DNA of 32,198 nucleotides, taken from positions 120,252-152,449 of the forward strand of contig MU646334.1 of the NCBI GenBank assembly GCA_026770585.1, written 5' to 3'. Source of the DNA: Baffinella frigidus. Its lineage: Eukaryota; Cryptophyceae; Cryptomonadales; Baffinellaceae. The translations under genes and the position numbers were made by a program. Positions within the stretch are counted from its first letter, which is position 1. The number at the start of each line of letters is the position of its first letter. Below are positions 1 through 10,120 of this stretch, piece after piece. Under the pieces are notes generated by a model. It was not told the DNA's origin. It searched no databases and was given only the letters and a program-made list of their open reading frames with translations.

Positions 1-335
1 GGGGGGGGCGGGGGTTGGGGTGGGGACGGCGGGGATTGGGGGCACTCCGCCGCAGAGTGCCGCGGGTGCCCCCCCCCACCACCACCACCAAGTGCCACGT
101 GGCCCACGCCGCACATGCCCTCCGCATTGTGCTACTTACTGTACCCTATGATGGGGCACTGTGAGGGATGGGGGGATGAGGAGTTTAGGTTTTGGGGGTT
201 GGTTTTGGGGGTTTGGGGTTTGATGTTTGGGGTTTGGGGTGTGGGGTGTGGGGTGTGGGGTGTGGGATCATGTGTGGTTTGCTCTGAGAATGAATTAGTT
301 GCGCGACCGAAGAGAAGGATCTGCTTTCGCGCCTC
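1..335. repeat. G-rich, telomere-derived low-complexity DNA
   Basis: The stretch begins with G-runs. Around 60-155 it contains a minus-orientation piece of dispersed family L (shared blocks GCATTGTGCTACTTACTGTACCC-like and a GCACATGCC-like block, compare 20200-20260 and 24940-24990). From about 187 to 270 it becomes degenerate GGGTTTGG and GTGTGGG repeats. The open frame rich in Gly, Val and Trp across 115-357 is only translated repeat. I see no gene. Confidence 0.6.
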
Positions 336-339
336 AAAC

Positions 340-535
340 CTAAACCCTAAACCCTAAACCCTAAACCCTAAACCCTAAACCCTAAACCCTAAACCCTAAA
401 CCCTAAACCCTAAACCCTAAACCCTAAACCTTAAACACTCAACCCTAAACACTAACACTAAACCCTGAACCCTAAACCCTCTCGGAATCCTAAACACTAA
501 ACCCTAGACACTAACACTAACCCCTAAACCCTAAA
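340..535. repeat. Telomere-type repeat array (CCCTAAA)n
   Basis: About 12 nearly perfect CCCTAAA units at 340-428 decay into variants such as CACTAAAC and CACTAACA up to about 535. This is the plant/algal type heptamer in the C-strand orientation. Unique-looking sequence lies on both sides, so within this window it is an interstitial array, or a subtelomeric one near a contig end. Confidence 0.9.
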
Positions 536-540
536 TCTTC

Positions 541-1400
541 TCGGCAGAACGCGAGCGCGCGCGCGAGTCTCTGGAGGCGAGTGAAAACATAACAAGGTGA
601 TCCCAACCCAAGTTAGCGGGATTCGTCGACTTTGGCGATTCTGGCTCGTCTAATCGAATGAGTCAACCCGAATGAAACAGAGCTAGAACATGGTGTAGTG
701 GTGCATCAGCGGTATGGGTGGATGCCCTTTGTCGTGAGCTACACATGTTAGACCGAGTCTATGGAGGGAGCGATAGCATAACAAGGTGAGAGACGCCTTG
801 ATCGGTTTTCATACCATACACGGCCGCGGTGTATGCATACACGCACACTGACAGACTTTCAGAGCAGACCTTCAGAGCACTGGGAGACCGTGAGAGCAGA
901 ATCCCGACTACCCAGGGGGGTGTTGGAGAATGAACGGTAAGCGCCCGGGTGGACGCCCTGATTCCGGTGTCATCCTACGTAAGGCGTCATTGAAATTGTG
1001 TTAGTTGTGGAAGAAAATTGACACTCGGCCGGGAGGGCTTGCTGTTCATCATCACGAGGGAGAGCCTGCCAAGCGGCTCCTGAGCTCTCGCTCTCCACCA
1101 TCGTTAGAGAATGAACGGTGCGCGTCGTTCCGGTTGAGTGTGAAGTTTCTTTCACCAACACCAGTGAAACGACGCCGTCAGTAGGTTGACGCCGGAATTG
1201 GGGCAGCCACCCTTACTTCCCCATTGATGATGGGTGCCTCGCACTGCTCCCCTCCAGCCCTCCGGATTAAGGGTTTAGGAAACCCGAAACTGCCGAGCCG
1301 GCAGGGAACTGTTCAGCAATTTTAAAGACTTCCCCCTGAAACCGAGGCCGGATTCTGGCCTTGGACTTTTGAAATGTGCCGAGTTCGCTCGAGAGAGGCT
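541..1400. other. Gene-free stretch with short internal repeats
   Basis: I find no convincing coding frame. Short direct repeats are visible: a block ending GCATAACAAGGTGA occurs at about 585-602 and 773-790, and GAGAATGAACGGT occurs at 927-939 and 1107-1119. These look like decayed dispersed repeats. Confidence 0.5.
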
Positions 1401-1409
1401 AAACCCTGC

Positions 1410-1533
1410 CACGCCAGAGGGCTCGAAATATCCACGTTTGACATCTTTGAGGGTACATCGCCATAATTCTTAAGTGAACGACGCCATATCTGGCGTGGAT
1501 AAGGCGTCGGTTTCCCTCAAGCCCTCTGGCGTG
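1410..1533. mobile_element. Short TIR element (hairpin MITE-like)
   Basis: CACGCCAGAGGGCT at 1410-1423 is exactly inverted at 1520-1533, and the similarity extends several bases outward on both sides. The interior has no coding capacity. The size (about 124 bp) and structure fit a non-autonomous DNA transposon. Confidence 0.7.
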
Positions 1534-1677
1534 ACCTGAGCCCTGCACGTGTTTCCCCCCTCATTCTTCCGGAGGGTTGACGTTTGGCGACTCCTTCTAA
1601 CACTATGGCGTGTTTCGGCAGGGTGCGGAGCAGCGAGAGCGCGGGCATGGACAGCTGATGATCCCGCAACAGCCATC

Positions 1678-2022
1678 AACCCTAAATCCCAAACCCTAAA
1701 TCCTGAACCACAAACCCTAAATCTTAAACGCTAAACCCTAAAAGCTAAACCCTAAACCCTAAACCCTAAACCCTAAACCCTAAACCCTACACCCCAAACC
1801 CTGAACCCTACACCCTGCACCCTGAACCATAAACCCTAGACCTTAAACCCTAAACCCTGAATCATAAACCCTTAGCCCTACACCCTGCACCCTACACCCT
1901 ACACCCTAAACCCTAAACCCCAAAACCCAAAACCTAAACCCTAAACCCTAAATCCTAAATCCTTAACCCCAAACCCCAATCCCTAAACCCCGCATAAACC
2001 CTAAACCCTAAACGCTATCCCC
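1678..2022. repeat. Degenerate telomere-like array (C-strand)
   Basis: Runs of CCCTAAA are mixed with ACCCTGA, ACCCTAC and ACCCTGC variants. The array follows unique sequence directly and ends near 2020. Confidence 0.9.
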
Positions 2023-2224
2023 TTGCAGCAACTGGCAAGCTGCCGTAGCTTCTCACACCTCTCAACACGTTTGTCTGAAGGGCTTGAATTACGATTTCGC
2101 ATCTATTGGCCACAAACCACTGAAAGATTAGTACACGTTGACGGTTTATTTTTGGCAGGCGTCCGCCAAAGCTGGAAGTGGCCTCCATTGCCTCCTCTGT
2201 GACGCCAGGTATATCGCAGGGCTC

Positions 2225-2329
2225 TATCCCTTAAGTGGCCAGGCAGTTAAATTTGACAGCCAAGAGAACCTAGGCAGGTCCTAGGGCCCTACGGTAGAAC
2301 GTATGCGCCTACTGGCCACTAAAGGGATA
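2225..2329. mobile_element. Family B TIR element, copy 1
   Basis: It begins TATCCCTTAAGTGGCC and ends with the inverse CCACTAAAGGGATA. The interior shares CCTAGGCAGGTCC and CCCTACGGTAG blocks with the copies at 3094-3195, 24035-24139 and 24730-24820. It is about 105 bp with no coding capacity. Confidence 0.8.
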
Positions 2330-2412
2330 CGGGGTTCTCCAAACGTAAATTGTGAAAGTTTGTGGGAAACCCCGGGCACTTCTCTGTCAAAATTTGCCAA
2401 ACCCGAACCATC

Positions 2413-2552
2413 CCACCAGCCCTCCCAAGTAGCTCAAATAGTGCCCTGGAAGGTCTTCGGTTTTACCTTCGACCGGGGTCACTTTTGACCCCGATCCAAG
2501 GTAAATCGAAATGCCCCAGAGCACTATTTGAGCTACCTCCAAGGGCTAGTTG
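2413..2552. mobile_element. Family F hairpin element, copy 1
   Basis: It begins CCACCAGCC and has AAATAGTGCC inverted near its right side. The centre is a strong palindrome around GACCGGGGTC/GACCCCGATC followed by CAAGGTAAATCGAAA. The second copy at 3839-3979 matches along its whole length. Confidence 0.8.
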
Positions 2553-2805
2553 TCGGCTCCGAGTACGACCCTTCGTTGCCTCCTCCGTGGCGCCAGGTGA
2601 GACTTCCGTCGCTTCTGACAAATCAAGGTTAGTCTGAAACGGTGCCTTGAGGTTCTGCTGGACCCTAGCCTCCGTGTGGGGGAAAACATGGTGGCTATGT
2701 TGGTGCCAACATTTCGTCCCTCCTGTTGGGAGCGACTCAAGTTCTCTCTCTCGCTCCGACACTTCGGAGTGAGAATTACTCTGAATTTCTCTTGTTGGGG
2801 GGCGA

Positions 2806-2920
2806 CTGAAAGTCTCTATCTTTCTCTCTATCTATCTCTCTCCCTCCTTCCCTCCCTCCCTCCCTCCCTCCCTCTCTCTATCTCTCTCTCTCTATCTCTC
2901 TCTCTGACTCTCTCTCACCA
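2806..2920. repeat. CT-rich microsatellite
   Basis: This is a run of CTCT, CTAT and CCTC units. The Leu/Ser-rich frame across it is translated simple repeat, not a protein. Confidence 0.9.
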
Positions 2921-3093
2921 ACACGGCAGGGCCGGGAGGTGCCAAGACTCCGACGTCCCAGACGTCCAAGTCTCCTTGACGCGTTTCGGGTTCAGAATTT
3001 CGGGTTTCGGGTTTCGGGGTTCGGATGATCATGAGGCACCACCGCGCCGGCGCTGGCCCAGCTTCATCGTCGGGATACTCCTCGAGTGCAGGG

Positions 3094-3195
3094 TATCCCT
3101 TAAGTGGCGAGGGGGTCAAAATTGACACCCGAGAGTCCCTAGGCAGGTCCCGGGGCCCTACGGTAGGGCGTATGAGCCTACTCGCCACAGGGATA
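3094..3195. mobile_element. Family B TIR element, copy 2
   Basis: It begins TATCCCTTAAGTGGCGAG and ends CTCGCCACAGGGATA. It directly abuts the family C element that starts at 3196, so the two elements are nested or adjacent insertions. Confidence 0.85.
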
Positions 3196-3312
3196 GGGGT
3201 ACCTCGCTCATGAGAAAGCACCTCCTCCTAGGACCCTACAGTAGGCCCATGCTTAGGCCTCTATGGGGGTCCTAGGGGGGGGGGCTTTCGTATGAGAGAG
3301 GTACCCCTGTAG
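3196..3312. mobile_element. Family C TIR element, copy 1
   Basis: It begins GGGGTACCTCGCTCATGAG and ends AGAGGTACCCCTGTAG. The interior has the family's pattern of C-run, CCTAGGACC and a mirrored GGTCCTAGG followed by a G-run. Other copies lie at 21896-21985, 23429-23542 and 24304-24424, with a decayed one near 7785-7876. Confidence 0.85.
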
Positions 3313-3838
3313 TTGGAGTGTACGCCTGAAGGCAGGCGTACATGACCTGTGGGGGGGTGCATGGCGGTCGTGTTGGTATCAGTGAAGTGCTCACGATGGA
3401 ACGCAAAAACAAATAGTATCGCTGTCGAAAAACCATTCACCAGTTTCATAAATACAGGCATGAGTCTCATAAATACACCAGTTTCATAAATACAGGCTCA
3501 ATACCAAGGTGGCCTGGCCGGCCACCAGTAGTGAATCTCCCTTAATACACACTAGATCTGCGAGTCTCGAAGACTTCCCTCTGTGTGTGTTTTCCCCGCG
3601 GGGGGGTTGGAGAGAGAAAGAGAGAGAGTGGGGCCTGAAATGATACCAACATGGCCGCAATGTCCACGCCAGATTGGATGTGGGTGTAGAATTTTTTCAA
3701 CCCTTTCTGATGAGGTTCTTTGGCTTTTGAAAACCACTGTCTTGAGAGGAAATTGACTTTTGGCAACCCCTTCCAAGAATCTGGCGTGGGTATTCCCCCC
3801 GCGAGGCGAGACCCCAAAGCATCGTGTATTGATCGCAT

Positions 3839-3979
3839 CCACCAGCCATCCCAAGTCGCTCAAATAGTGCCCTGGAAGGTCTTCGATCTTACCTTGGATC
3901 GGGGTCGGATCCGACCCCGATCCAAGGTAAATCGAAAATGTCTCAGAGCACCATGTGAACCACCTCCAAGGGCTGGTGG
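3839..3979. mobile_element. Family F hairpin element, copy 2
   Basis: It has exact terminal inverted repeats, CCACCAGCC at the left and GGCTGGTGG at the right. The centre is a near-perfect palindrome across about 3891-3933 (TTACCTTGGATCGGGGTC mirrored). Total length is 141 bp. Confidence 0.85.
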
Positions 3980-4990
3980 ATAGCTCAACCGCGGGGAAAG
4001 GAAGGCTCGCTGCCGTGCAACACCTGAGGGCTGCAGCACCGCACACATGTTCTTTCCGTCACGGTTGATAACAGATCATGTGTGCGCCCCGAAGGTAGCT
4101 TGCGGGAGGCCCATCTGCCATTCAAGTTATCTCACCCCTCGCGAGATTGGGTGGGACCTACCTGCATGTTGTTGACAAGGTTCTGGCGCCACGGTGGGCA
4201 CGACCGTGAGAGTGGACCTCGCAGGTGGTCCACTATCTGTGCGAGGCTCTTGGCGTGAGATCGACGAAAATGAAATCGCGGTCCCACACTGTTGTACGTG
4301 GGTCACTGCAGTCGGTGAGTTGCTTCATGCTAGGAGAAACATATGATGAGGCGGGCGCCGTGAGTCCCGCGATGCTGATGGCTGAGTCCCGACTATGTGT
4401 GACTCACACTGCGAGCATGCAGGCGCAGCGGTGGCGCTCGTTTGGCGCGTTGTATTTAAGCACGAAAACTCCACCTTCACTGGGCGATCCCCTCTTCCCT
4501 CCTGTTGTTTCTACGCTGGCACGCTGGCGAGCGGCACCCGACAGGGGCTGGGCGGCCGCCTTTCGTTCACGCTGCCGCGGCAGCCAGGCACGCCTACCGA
4601 GGTGTTGATTCCCGTTTGGGAGAAACGAACGACGGCCGAATCGGGAACACGAAAGAAGGCCTCCTTTCGAGCAGCGCTTGGTGGTATTTGCTGTTGCTGA
4701 GGAGATTGTCACGTTGGACGTGGGCGCGCATTGATTTCGCTGCGCCCAGTAGTCCCGTGGGGCGGCGTAGCGGATGTTCTGCATCGCTCCCCTTGTCTGC
4801 TGTGTTTGGCTTCAGCAGCTCCGACATTTCGCTGAACACAGCCAACGTTGACCCCAAGAAGATGGCGATTGGAGTTGAGGAGACTGGGGCGCAAAAAAAA
4901 AACTAACATGGAAAAAATAAATTTTAGATGGACCGATGTGACACGTTGTTTACTACACACCACGTGACTCCCTTAAATAAATCCGCCGCG
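3980..4990. other. No confirmed gene
   Basis: Several overlapping frames of 80-130 codons exist on both strands between 4225 and 4960. None has clear domain content or splice support, and frames on opposite strands overlap in the same GC-rich block. A weakly coding-like patch lies at about 4525-4665 (plus). I cannot support a gene call. Confidence 0.4.
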
Positions 4991-5014
4991 CCAGCAGGTC
5001 GTACGAACTTCGTA

Positions 5015-5034
5015 CCAAGGGAAATTTCCCTTGG
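5015..5034. repeat. Perfect 20-bp palindrome
   Basis: CCAAGGGAAATTTCCCTTGG reads identically on both strands. The flanks (GTAC on both sides) extend the symmetry imperfectly. It could be the core of a small hairpin element. Confidence 0.8.
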
Positions 5035-5149
5035 TTGTACCGCCCTTCCCGCCCCTGCGACGGTTTGCGTCGGCGGTTGGGTAGGAGCCTCCTAGTGGCA
5101 GTTTCTTGAGTAGGAAAATGTTGGTGCAGTTCCCAGATGTTTTCCTAAT

Positions 5150-5215
5150 CTCGCCTCAATTCGTGCACCGTGCATTTCTCTTTCGAATAAAGTCAATAAG
5201 TGTCAATAAGTGGCC
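5150..5215. repeat. Dispersed repeat J, inverted partner at 10054-10120
   Basis: A block containing GTGCATTTC, TCGAATAAAGTCAATAAG and a repeated TGTCAATAAGTG recurs in reverse complement at 10054-10120. The two copies differ by a few bases. Confidence 0.8.
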
Positions 5216-5298
5216 CTTCAGCCCGCCTCCTCCACATCTGTGCTTGCAAGACCGGACATCCGCGCTTCCGCAACCGTAGAGCGTTTGCGGTAATTGTT

Positions 5299-5490
5299 GT
5301 CCGTGTTGGACGTACGGTTTCCCCGTTTCCCCGTTTTGAAATGGACTTAAAGGGTTTGAGAGCGAGTAGTAAAACAAAAGTGTTGTTTTAAATAGTACCA
5401 CAAGCGCGTTTCCGGTACTATTTAAAATCCTTGTCACGTCCTGTAGATCCAATTTCAAAACGGAGAAACGGGGGAACCTTACGAAACGGA
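5299..5490. mobile_element. TIR element with inner inverted repeat
   Basis: Outer arms of about 26 bp (CCCCGTTTTGAAATGGA-like at about 5327-5343, inverted near 5451-5471) enclose a second inverted repeat. The second pair is TTTTAAATAGTACC at 5386-5399 and GGTACTATTTAAAA at 5414-5427. I see no coding content. Confidence 0.75.
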
Positions 5491-5580
5491 CAACTCACCG
5501 AGACAAAAGTCGATTGTGGGACGTCTCAAAGCACAAGTGGAACCTCTGTTACCTTGGGATAACAGTGGAGCATTTTGGGT

Positions 5581-5693
5581 CCTTCAGGTTTTAATTTGGC
5601 CCAACATAGCCCAACGACACGCCCTTCCGTAGAAAGGACTGCAGAGAAAGCATTTGTGCTTTTGAATCGCGTTTAGCTCTCCAGTGCAGAGGC
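5581..5693. repeat. Direct repeat, partner at 9946-10047
   Basis: About 100 bp including CCCAACATAGCCCAACGACA and CTTCCGTAGAAAGGACTGC recurs in the same orientation at 9946-10047 with few differences. A short piece also appears near 9630-9660. Confidence 0.85.
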
Positions 5694-5739
5694 TCGTGTA
5701 GAAGGGATAAAGGGTGGTTCTTTTGTGAGTTGATGTAAA

Positions 5740-5875
5740 TGCTTCGGAGTTCTCCGAATTAATGAAAGTTCACTACACAATTGACCAAATCAGTCACGTC
5801 CAGGCCTGGACGTGACCAATTGTGTAGTAAATTTCGTTGATCCCGGTCAACTCCGGAGGATTTGAATCAATTGCC
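5740..5875. mobile_element. Hairpin element with perfect 24-bp central palindrome
   Basis: The positions 5793-5816 form an exact palindrome centred on CAGGCCTG. Outside it, ACTACACAATTG (5772-5783) is inverted at 5817-5828, and weaker symmetry extends outward to TCCGGAGG-like blocks. Confidence 0.8.
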
Positions 5876-6015
5876 TGACGGGATGGTAGCAAGTGCCACC
5901 GTATGCAACACGTCGGTCGGTTACGTGCCGGTAAACCTGGACCTCTGTGTTGTTGCGTAAATTTGTATTAAAGAGCGTCCCCAGTTTTCGAGTTACTCAA
6001 AATTTCTTTATAGAG

Positions 6016-6260
6016 GGTCTCTCATTGGTTGACACCTTTTTGGGGTCGTAAAACTTCCAAACTTCTAAACTCTTTTTGTCTTTGATGATTTGACACTTTT
6101 CTGGGGTCGAAAGCTTCTAACCTTTCAAACTCTTTTAGTCAACTCGTATGAAATTTACCACAGCGTAAATTTAGCTGTAGCAAATTAAGTGAGTTGACTA
6201 AAAGAGTTAAGAAGTTTGGAAGTTTTTCGACCCCCAAAAAGTGTCAAGTAATGAGAGACC
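6016..6260. mobile_element. TIR element with repeated internal arms
   Basis: The left arm GGTCTCTCATTGGTTGACAC is inverted at the right end (GTGTCAAGTAATGAGAGACC, ending 6260). The arm sequence, including GGGGTCGAAA and CTTCCAAACTTCTAAACTC, is repeated internally at about 6085-6150. It appears again outside at 6293-6375, so the element carries three or four arm copies. Confidence 0.8.
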
Positions 6261-6378
6261 AGCTCTACTCTAAGCTAAATTTCGCAATGATAAATTCCAG
6301 GTAAGTTGACTGAAAGCGTTTGGAAGTTGGAAAGTTAGTCGACCCCGAAAAGTGTCAACTCATCAGAGACCAGCTCCC

Positions 6379-7467
6379 CTAACCCCTGAACCCTAAACCA
6401 TCAACCCTAAACCAAGAACCCTGAATCCAAAAAACCTGAACAGCACACCCTAAACACTAAACCCTGAAACCTAGAACCTCAACCCTAAACCCTAAACCCT
6501 AAACCCTATCCCTAACCCCTAACCGATAACACTCAAACCGTAAACCGTGAAAACCTAAACCCTATCCCTATCCGCTAACCGCTAACCCCTAAGCCCTGAA
6601 CCCTGAACCCTGAACCCTGAACCCTTATCCCTATACCCTCAACCATAAACCATTTACCCTGAACCCCACGCCCTAAACCCCCAAACCTGAAACTTAAATC
6701 GTATGTATAGGATTAGGTTTTAGGGTTTCGAGTATACTCTAAACCCTGAAACCTGAACCCTGAACCCTAAACCCTAAGCCCTAAACCCTATACCCATCAA
6801 ACCCCAAACACCAAACCCCAAACCATAAACCATAAACCATAAACCATAAAACCTAAACCATAAAACTTAAACCCTAAACCCCAAACCCGAAAACCTAACC
6901 GTAAATCCTACACCATAAACCTATGAACTCTAAACCATAAACCTATGAACTCTAAACCATAACTCTAACTCTGAACCATAAACCTATGAAACCCTAAACC
7001 ATAAACCTATGAACCCTCATCACTAACTCTGAACCATAAACCTATCAACTCTAAACACTAAACCCCAAACCGTAAACCCTAGACGGTTGAGGCTCAACGA
7101 TCAACCCTAAACCCTCAAACCTCGAACCTCAACCCTCAACCCTCAACCCTCAATTCTCAACCCTCAACCCTCAACCCTAATCCCTAAAACCCGGAAATCC
7201 TAAACCCTAAACCCTGAACCCTAGACCCTAAACCCTAAAGCCTGAACCCCAAAGACGAACCCCCAAAACCCTGAACCCTGAACCCTCAAACTCACAACAA
7301 TGAACCCTGAACCCTAAACCCTACACCCCGAACTCTGAACCCCAAACCCTAAAATCTGACCAAGAACCCTAAACCCAAAAACCTGCACCGTAAAACATAA
7401 ACCCTGAATCCTGAACCCCCAAAAGCCAAAACCTCAACCCCAAACCCTCAACCATGAACCTTAATCC

Positions 7468-7513
<46 letters not shown>

Positions 7514-7535
7514 AACCCCGAACCCTAAAACCTTA
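6379..7535. repeat. Long degenerate telomere-like array (C-strand)
   Basis: More than 1.1 kb of CCCTAAA-type variants, including CCCTGAA, CCATAAA and CCCTCAA sub-blocks. The unit AACCATAAACCTATGAA recurs several times near 6920-7040. A short inverted patch at 6709-6746 reads in the G orientation before switching back. Confidence 0.9.
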
Positions 7536-7538
7536 ACC

Positions 7539-7675
7539 CTGTTTAGGGTTTAGGTTTCAGGGTTCAGGGTTCTGGTTCTAGGGTTTAGGGTTGAGAGTTG
7601 AGCCTCAACCGTTGAGGTTTGAGGGTTTCAGATTTCGTGTTTCGGGTTGGGGTCGGGGTGTTTAGGGTTTTGAGA
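7539..7675. repeat. Telomere-like array, G-strand orientation
   Basis: The orientation flips abruptly near 7540 (AACCCTG then TTTAGGGTTTAGG) to GGGTTTAG/GGGTTCAG variants, ending about 7675. Confidence 0.85.
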
Positions 7676-7784
7676 GGGGGGGCCCAAATCACCTAACATG
7701 GGTATCCTACCGGTATGCTGTCAAAATCATGATACCGCAGTTGAGCATTTTTAATACCCGGCGACCCGCAGGATAATGAGGCGA

Positions 7785-7876
7785 ACACCTCTAGGAACCT
7801 ACAGTAGGCCTATACCTATGGCCTTACGATAGTGGTGGGGGGGGGGGGGCATTTTTGTATGATCGAGGTTCACCAG
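7785..7876. mobile_element. Decayed family C-like element
   Basis: It shares CCTCTAGGAACCTACAGTAGG, a long G-run and ATGATCGAGGTTCACC with the family C copies, but with many changes. The overlapping short open frames are shadows of this element. Confidence 0.5.
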
Positions 7877-8053
7877 TATCGCCTCCCCGAGTCCAACTCC
7901 CCACCAGCCAGCCCTCCGAGGCGGACCGAATCGAGGCTGGAGCATTCGCCAATTCCTCGTGCGGTGCCATCGAAAACAAGTGGGCCACACGAGGAAATGG
8001 CTCCAAAAAATCGTCGATCATGAGCTCCCTCAGCCAGATCGTGTTCCAATAAA

Positions 8054-8847
8054 CTTAAACCCCAAAAACTAAACAACCCTAAAACCTGAACTCAATACTC
8101 TAAACCCTAAACCCTGAATCCTAAACCCTAACCCCGGGTTTAGGGTTCAGGGTTTGGGGCCAAGGGTTGAGGGCTTATGGTTTAGAATTTAGGGTGTAGG
8201 GTGCAGTGTTTATGGTGTAGGGTTTAGAGTTGAGGGTTTAGTGTTTAGGGTTCAGAGTTCAGGGTTTAGGGTTTAGGGTTTTGGATTCAGGGTTCAGGGT
8301 TTAGGGTTTAGGGTTTAGGGTTTAGGGTTTAGGGTTGAGGGTTGAGGGTTCAGGGTTCAGGGTTTATGATTGAGGGTTGAGTGTTGAGGGCGCAGGTGTG
8401 AGAGTTTGATTTGGTGCTTTGATGAGGTTGAGAATTTAGGGTTTATGAAGGTTGAAGGCTTGGGGTTTTGAATTTAGTGTTTACAGGTTTTGGGAATAAG
8501 GGTTTAGGTTGTGGGGTTTAGTTTTTAGGGGTAAGGGCATAGAGACTTGGATTTAGGTTTAGGGTCTAGGGGTCAGGATTTTGGGTTACGGGTTGAGGGT
8601 TGAGGGTTGAGGGTTGAGGGGACATTTAGAGTTTATAGTTTAGGGTTTGGGGTTCAGGGTTTAGGGTTTAGGATTTTAAGGTTCAGGGTTCAGGATGTAT
8701 GATTTAGTCTTCAGGGTTTAGGATTCAGGGATTAGGGTTTCAGGTTCAAGGGTCGTGGTTTGAGGTTCGGGGTTTCAGTTTTTTTTTTTTGGTTTCGTGG
8801 GTCGGGTTTATGGTGAAAAGGTCAAAGGTTTGGAGTTTAGGGTTTAG
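8054..8847. repeat. Telomere-like arrays in opposite orientations
   Basis: C-strand units to about 8135 switch at CTAACCCCGGGTTTAGGG (8124-8141) to a 700-bp G-strand array of GGGTTTAG, GGGTTCAG and GGGTTGAG variants. The array is interrupted at 8848 by a TIR element and resumes at 9399. Confidence 0.9.
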
Positions 8848-9398
8848 TGGATGAATCCCAAAATTCGGATTTGAGCAAATTTGCCCTCTAATTTGCTACT
8901 TTGGGGCCCTACTTTAGCAAATCCACCCAAAAAGTTGTCAAGAAAACCGCTTGAGCAAAAGTTATTTGCTACTTATTTGCTACTTTCGTAGCAAATTTTT
9001 ACTCTACTTTATCGTCCGTGTCCGTCCGTTTAGTATATAAGCAGTGAAAACCATGTCTCGTGTTCACCAATGAACTTCTTTTTTGCTTGACCCCGTGGCT
9101 GACTGGTAGAATCGTTAGACTTTCTGCGAGAGGTCCCGAGTTCAATTCTGTGATCTGCGTGCTTCTTTGCAAAAAGGAGAGTGGCGCGGGTCAAAAAGTA
9201 GGCCATCTTTTTGTGAAAAGCCGATTCGGTCATTAAAAACATGTTTCCCTATCGAAGCCATGATCTTTTTGCTTTGCGAGGTCCATAACCTGGAATTTTT
9301 GCTCAAAGTAGAATTTCCTCAATTTTGGGAATCGTTTTTAGATGGACACTTTCAAAAGTAGCAAAAAAGTAGGCTTCCCGAATTTTGGGATTCATCCA
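8848..9398. mobile_element. 551-bp TIR element inside telomere-like array
   Basis: Exact 21-bp terminal inverted repeats: TGGATGAATCCCAAAATTCG followed by G at 8848-8868, and its complement at 9378-9398. Telomere-like repeats flank both sides. The interior repeats the words AGCAAA/TTTGCTAC near both ends, has a TATATAAG motif at about 9034, and contains a tRNA-like segment at 9090-9160. No transposase frame is present, so it is non-autonomous or a composite with a tRNA-derived element. Confidence 0.8.
9090..9160 (+). other. tRNA-like sequence / pol III promoter-like boxes
   Basis: TGGCTGACTGG (9096-9106) resembles a pol III A box. GAGTTCAATTC (9138-9148) resembles a B box in a GGTCCCGAGTTCAATTC T-arm context, about 30 bp downstream, as in tRNA genes. 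The acceptor ends do not pair, so I do not call a functional tRNA; a tRNA-derived SINE head or decayed tRNA gene is more likely. Confidence 0.5.
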
Positions 9399-9470
9399 GT
9401 ATTTCGGGTTTAGGGTTTAGGGTTCAGGGTTCAGACTTGAGGCTTTAGGGTTTGGGGTTTAGGGTTTATT
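9399..9470. repeat. Telomere-like array resumes (G-strand)
   Basis: GGGTTTAGGGTTTAGGGTTC-type units continue immediately after the TIR element, as expected if the element inserted into a pre-existing array. Confidence 0.85.
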
Positions 9471-9734
9471 TTTGATGAACGCGCCGGCACAGACGGTCAC
9501 TGGAACTGGCTCTGCAGAAAAGCCATGCTTCCTTTCGGATCACATCAGGCCCCCCGGTGCAGGATCGCAGCAGAATCCGGCTAAAGGGTATTCTCAATCA
9601 TGCAGGCCCTCCGCGATTCTCCTTGGGGTCCTTCAGGTTCTTCGAGCTCCCAACATAGGCGGACACTGGAACTTATCTGCAGCTTTGCAAGGGGTTGACC
9701 ATCGAAATCGTTCACCGGAACTCACAGAGGAGAT

Positions 9735-9915
9735 CTAGCTCTTCCCCAGTTGATTTGGTCCTTTAGGGCTCACCATCGATTCGCCTTCCCCAAATTTTAC
9801 GGGCAATTTTTATAGGAGGGTGACAGGGGGTGTCAAAATTTACCTGTAAAATTGGGGGGAGGGGCGAATTTATGGGGATTTGGGCTCACCATCACCCCAA
9901 GTGGGAAAGAGCTAG
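9735..9915. mobile_element. TIR element, about 181 bp
   Basis: CTAGCTCTTCCC at the left is inverted as GGGAAAGAGCTAG at the right. Inside, GGGCTCACCATC occurs near both ends as a direct repeat, and a CGCCTTCCCCAAATTTTAC block is mirrored by GTAAAATTGGGG and GGGGCG. Confidence 0.75.
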
Positions 9916-9945
9916 GAGATGGTGTTTTTTGGCCTTTAAGTCCTT

Positions 9946-10120
9946 GAGGTTTTAAATGCTCCCAACATAGCCCAACGACACGCCCTTCCGTAGAAAGGAC
10001 TGCAGAGAAAGCATTTTTGCTCTCGGATCGCGTTTCGCTTTCCAGTGCAGGCTTTGGTTGACACTTATTGACACTTATTGACTTTATTCGAAAGTGAAAT
10101 GCACGGCGCAGAAATGAGGC
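9946..10120. repeat. Second copy of the 5.2-5.7 kb repeat pair
   Basis: 9946-10047 matches 5581-5693 directly, and 10054-10120 matches 5150-5215 in inverted orientation. The two blocks therefore travel near each other but were rearranged between copies. Confidence 0.8.

Noticed and set aside
6379-7535. Regular spaced repeats resembling a CRISPR array
   Set aside because: The units are contiguous heptamer variants without unique spacers, in a genome with spliceosomal introns.
9090-9160. Functional tRNA gene
   Set aside because: A and B box-like sequences are present, but the acceptor stem does not pair and the anticodon arm is unclear.
8848-9398. Autonomous transposon with transposase
   Set aside because: No frame longer than about 70 codons exists inside, and none shows transposase motifs.
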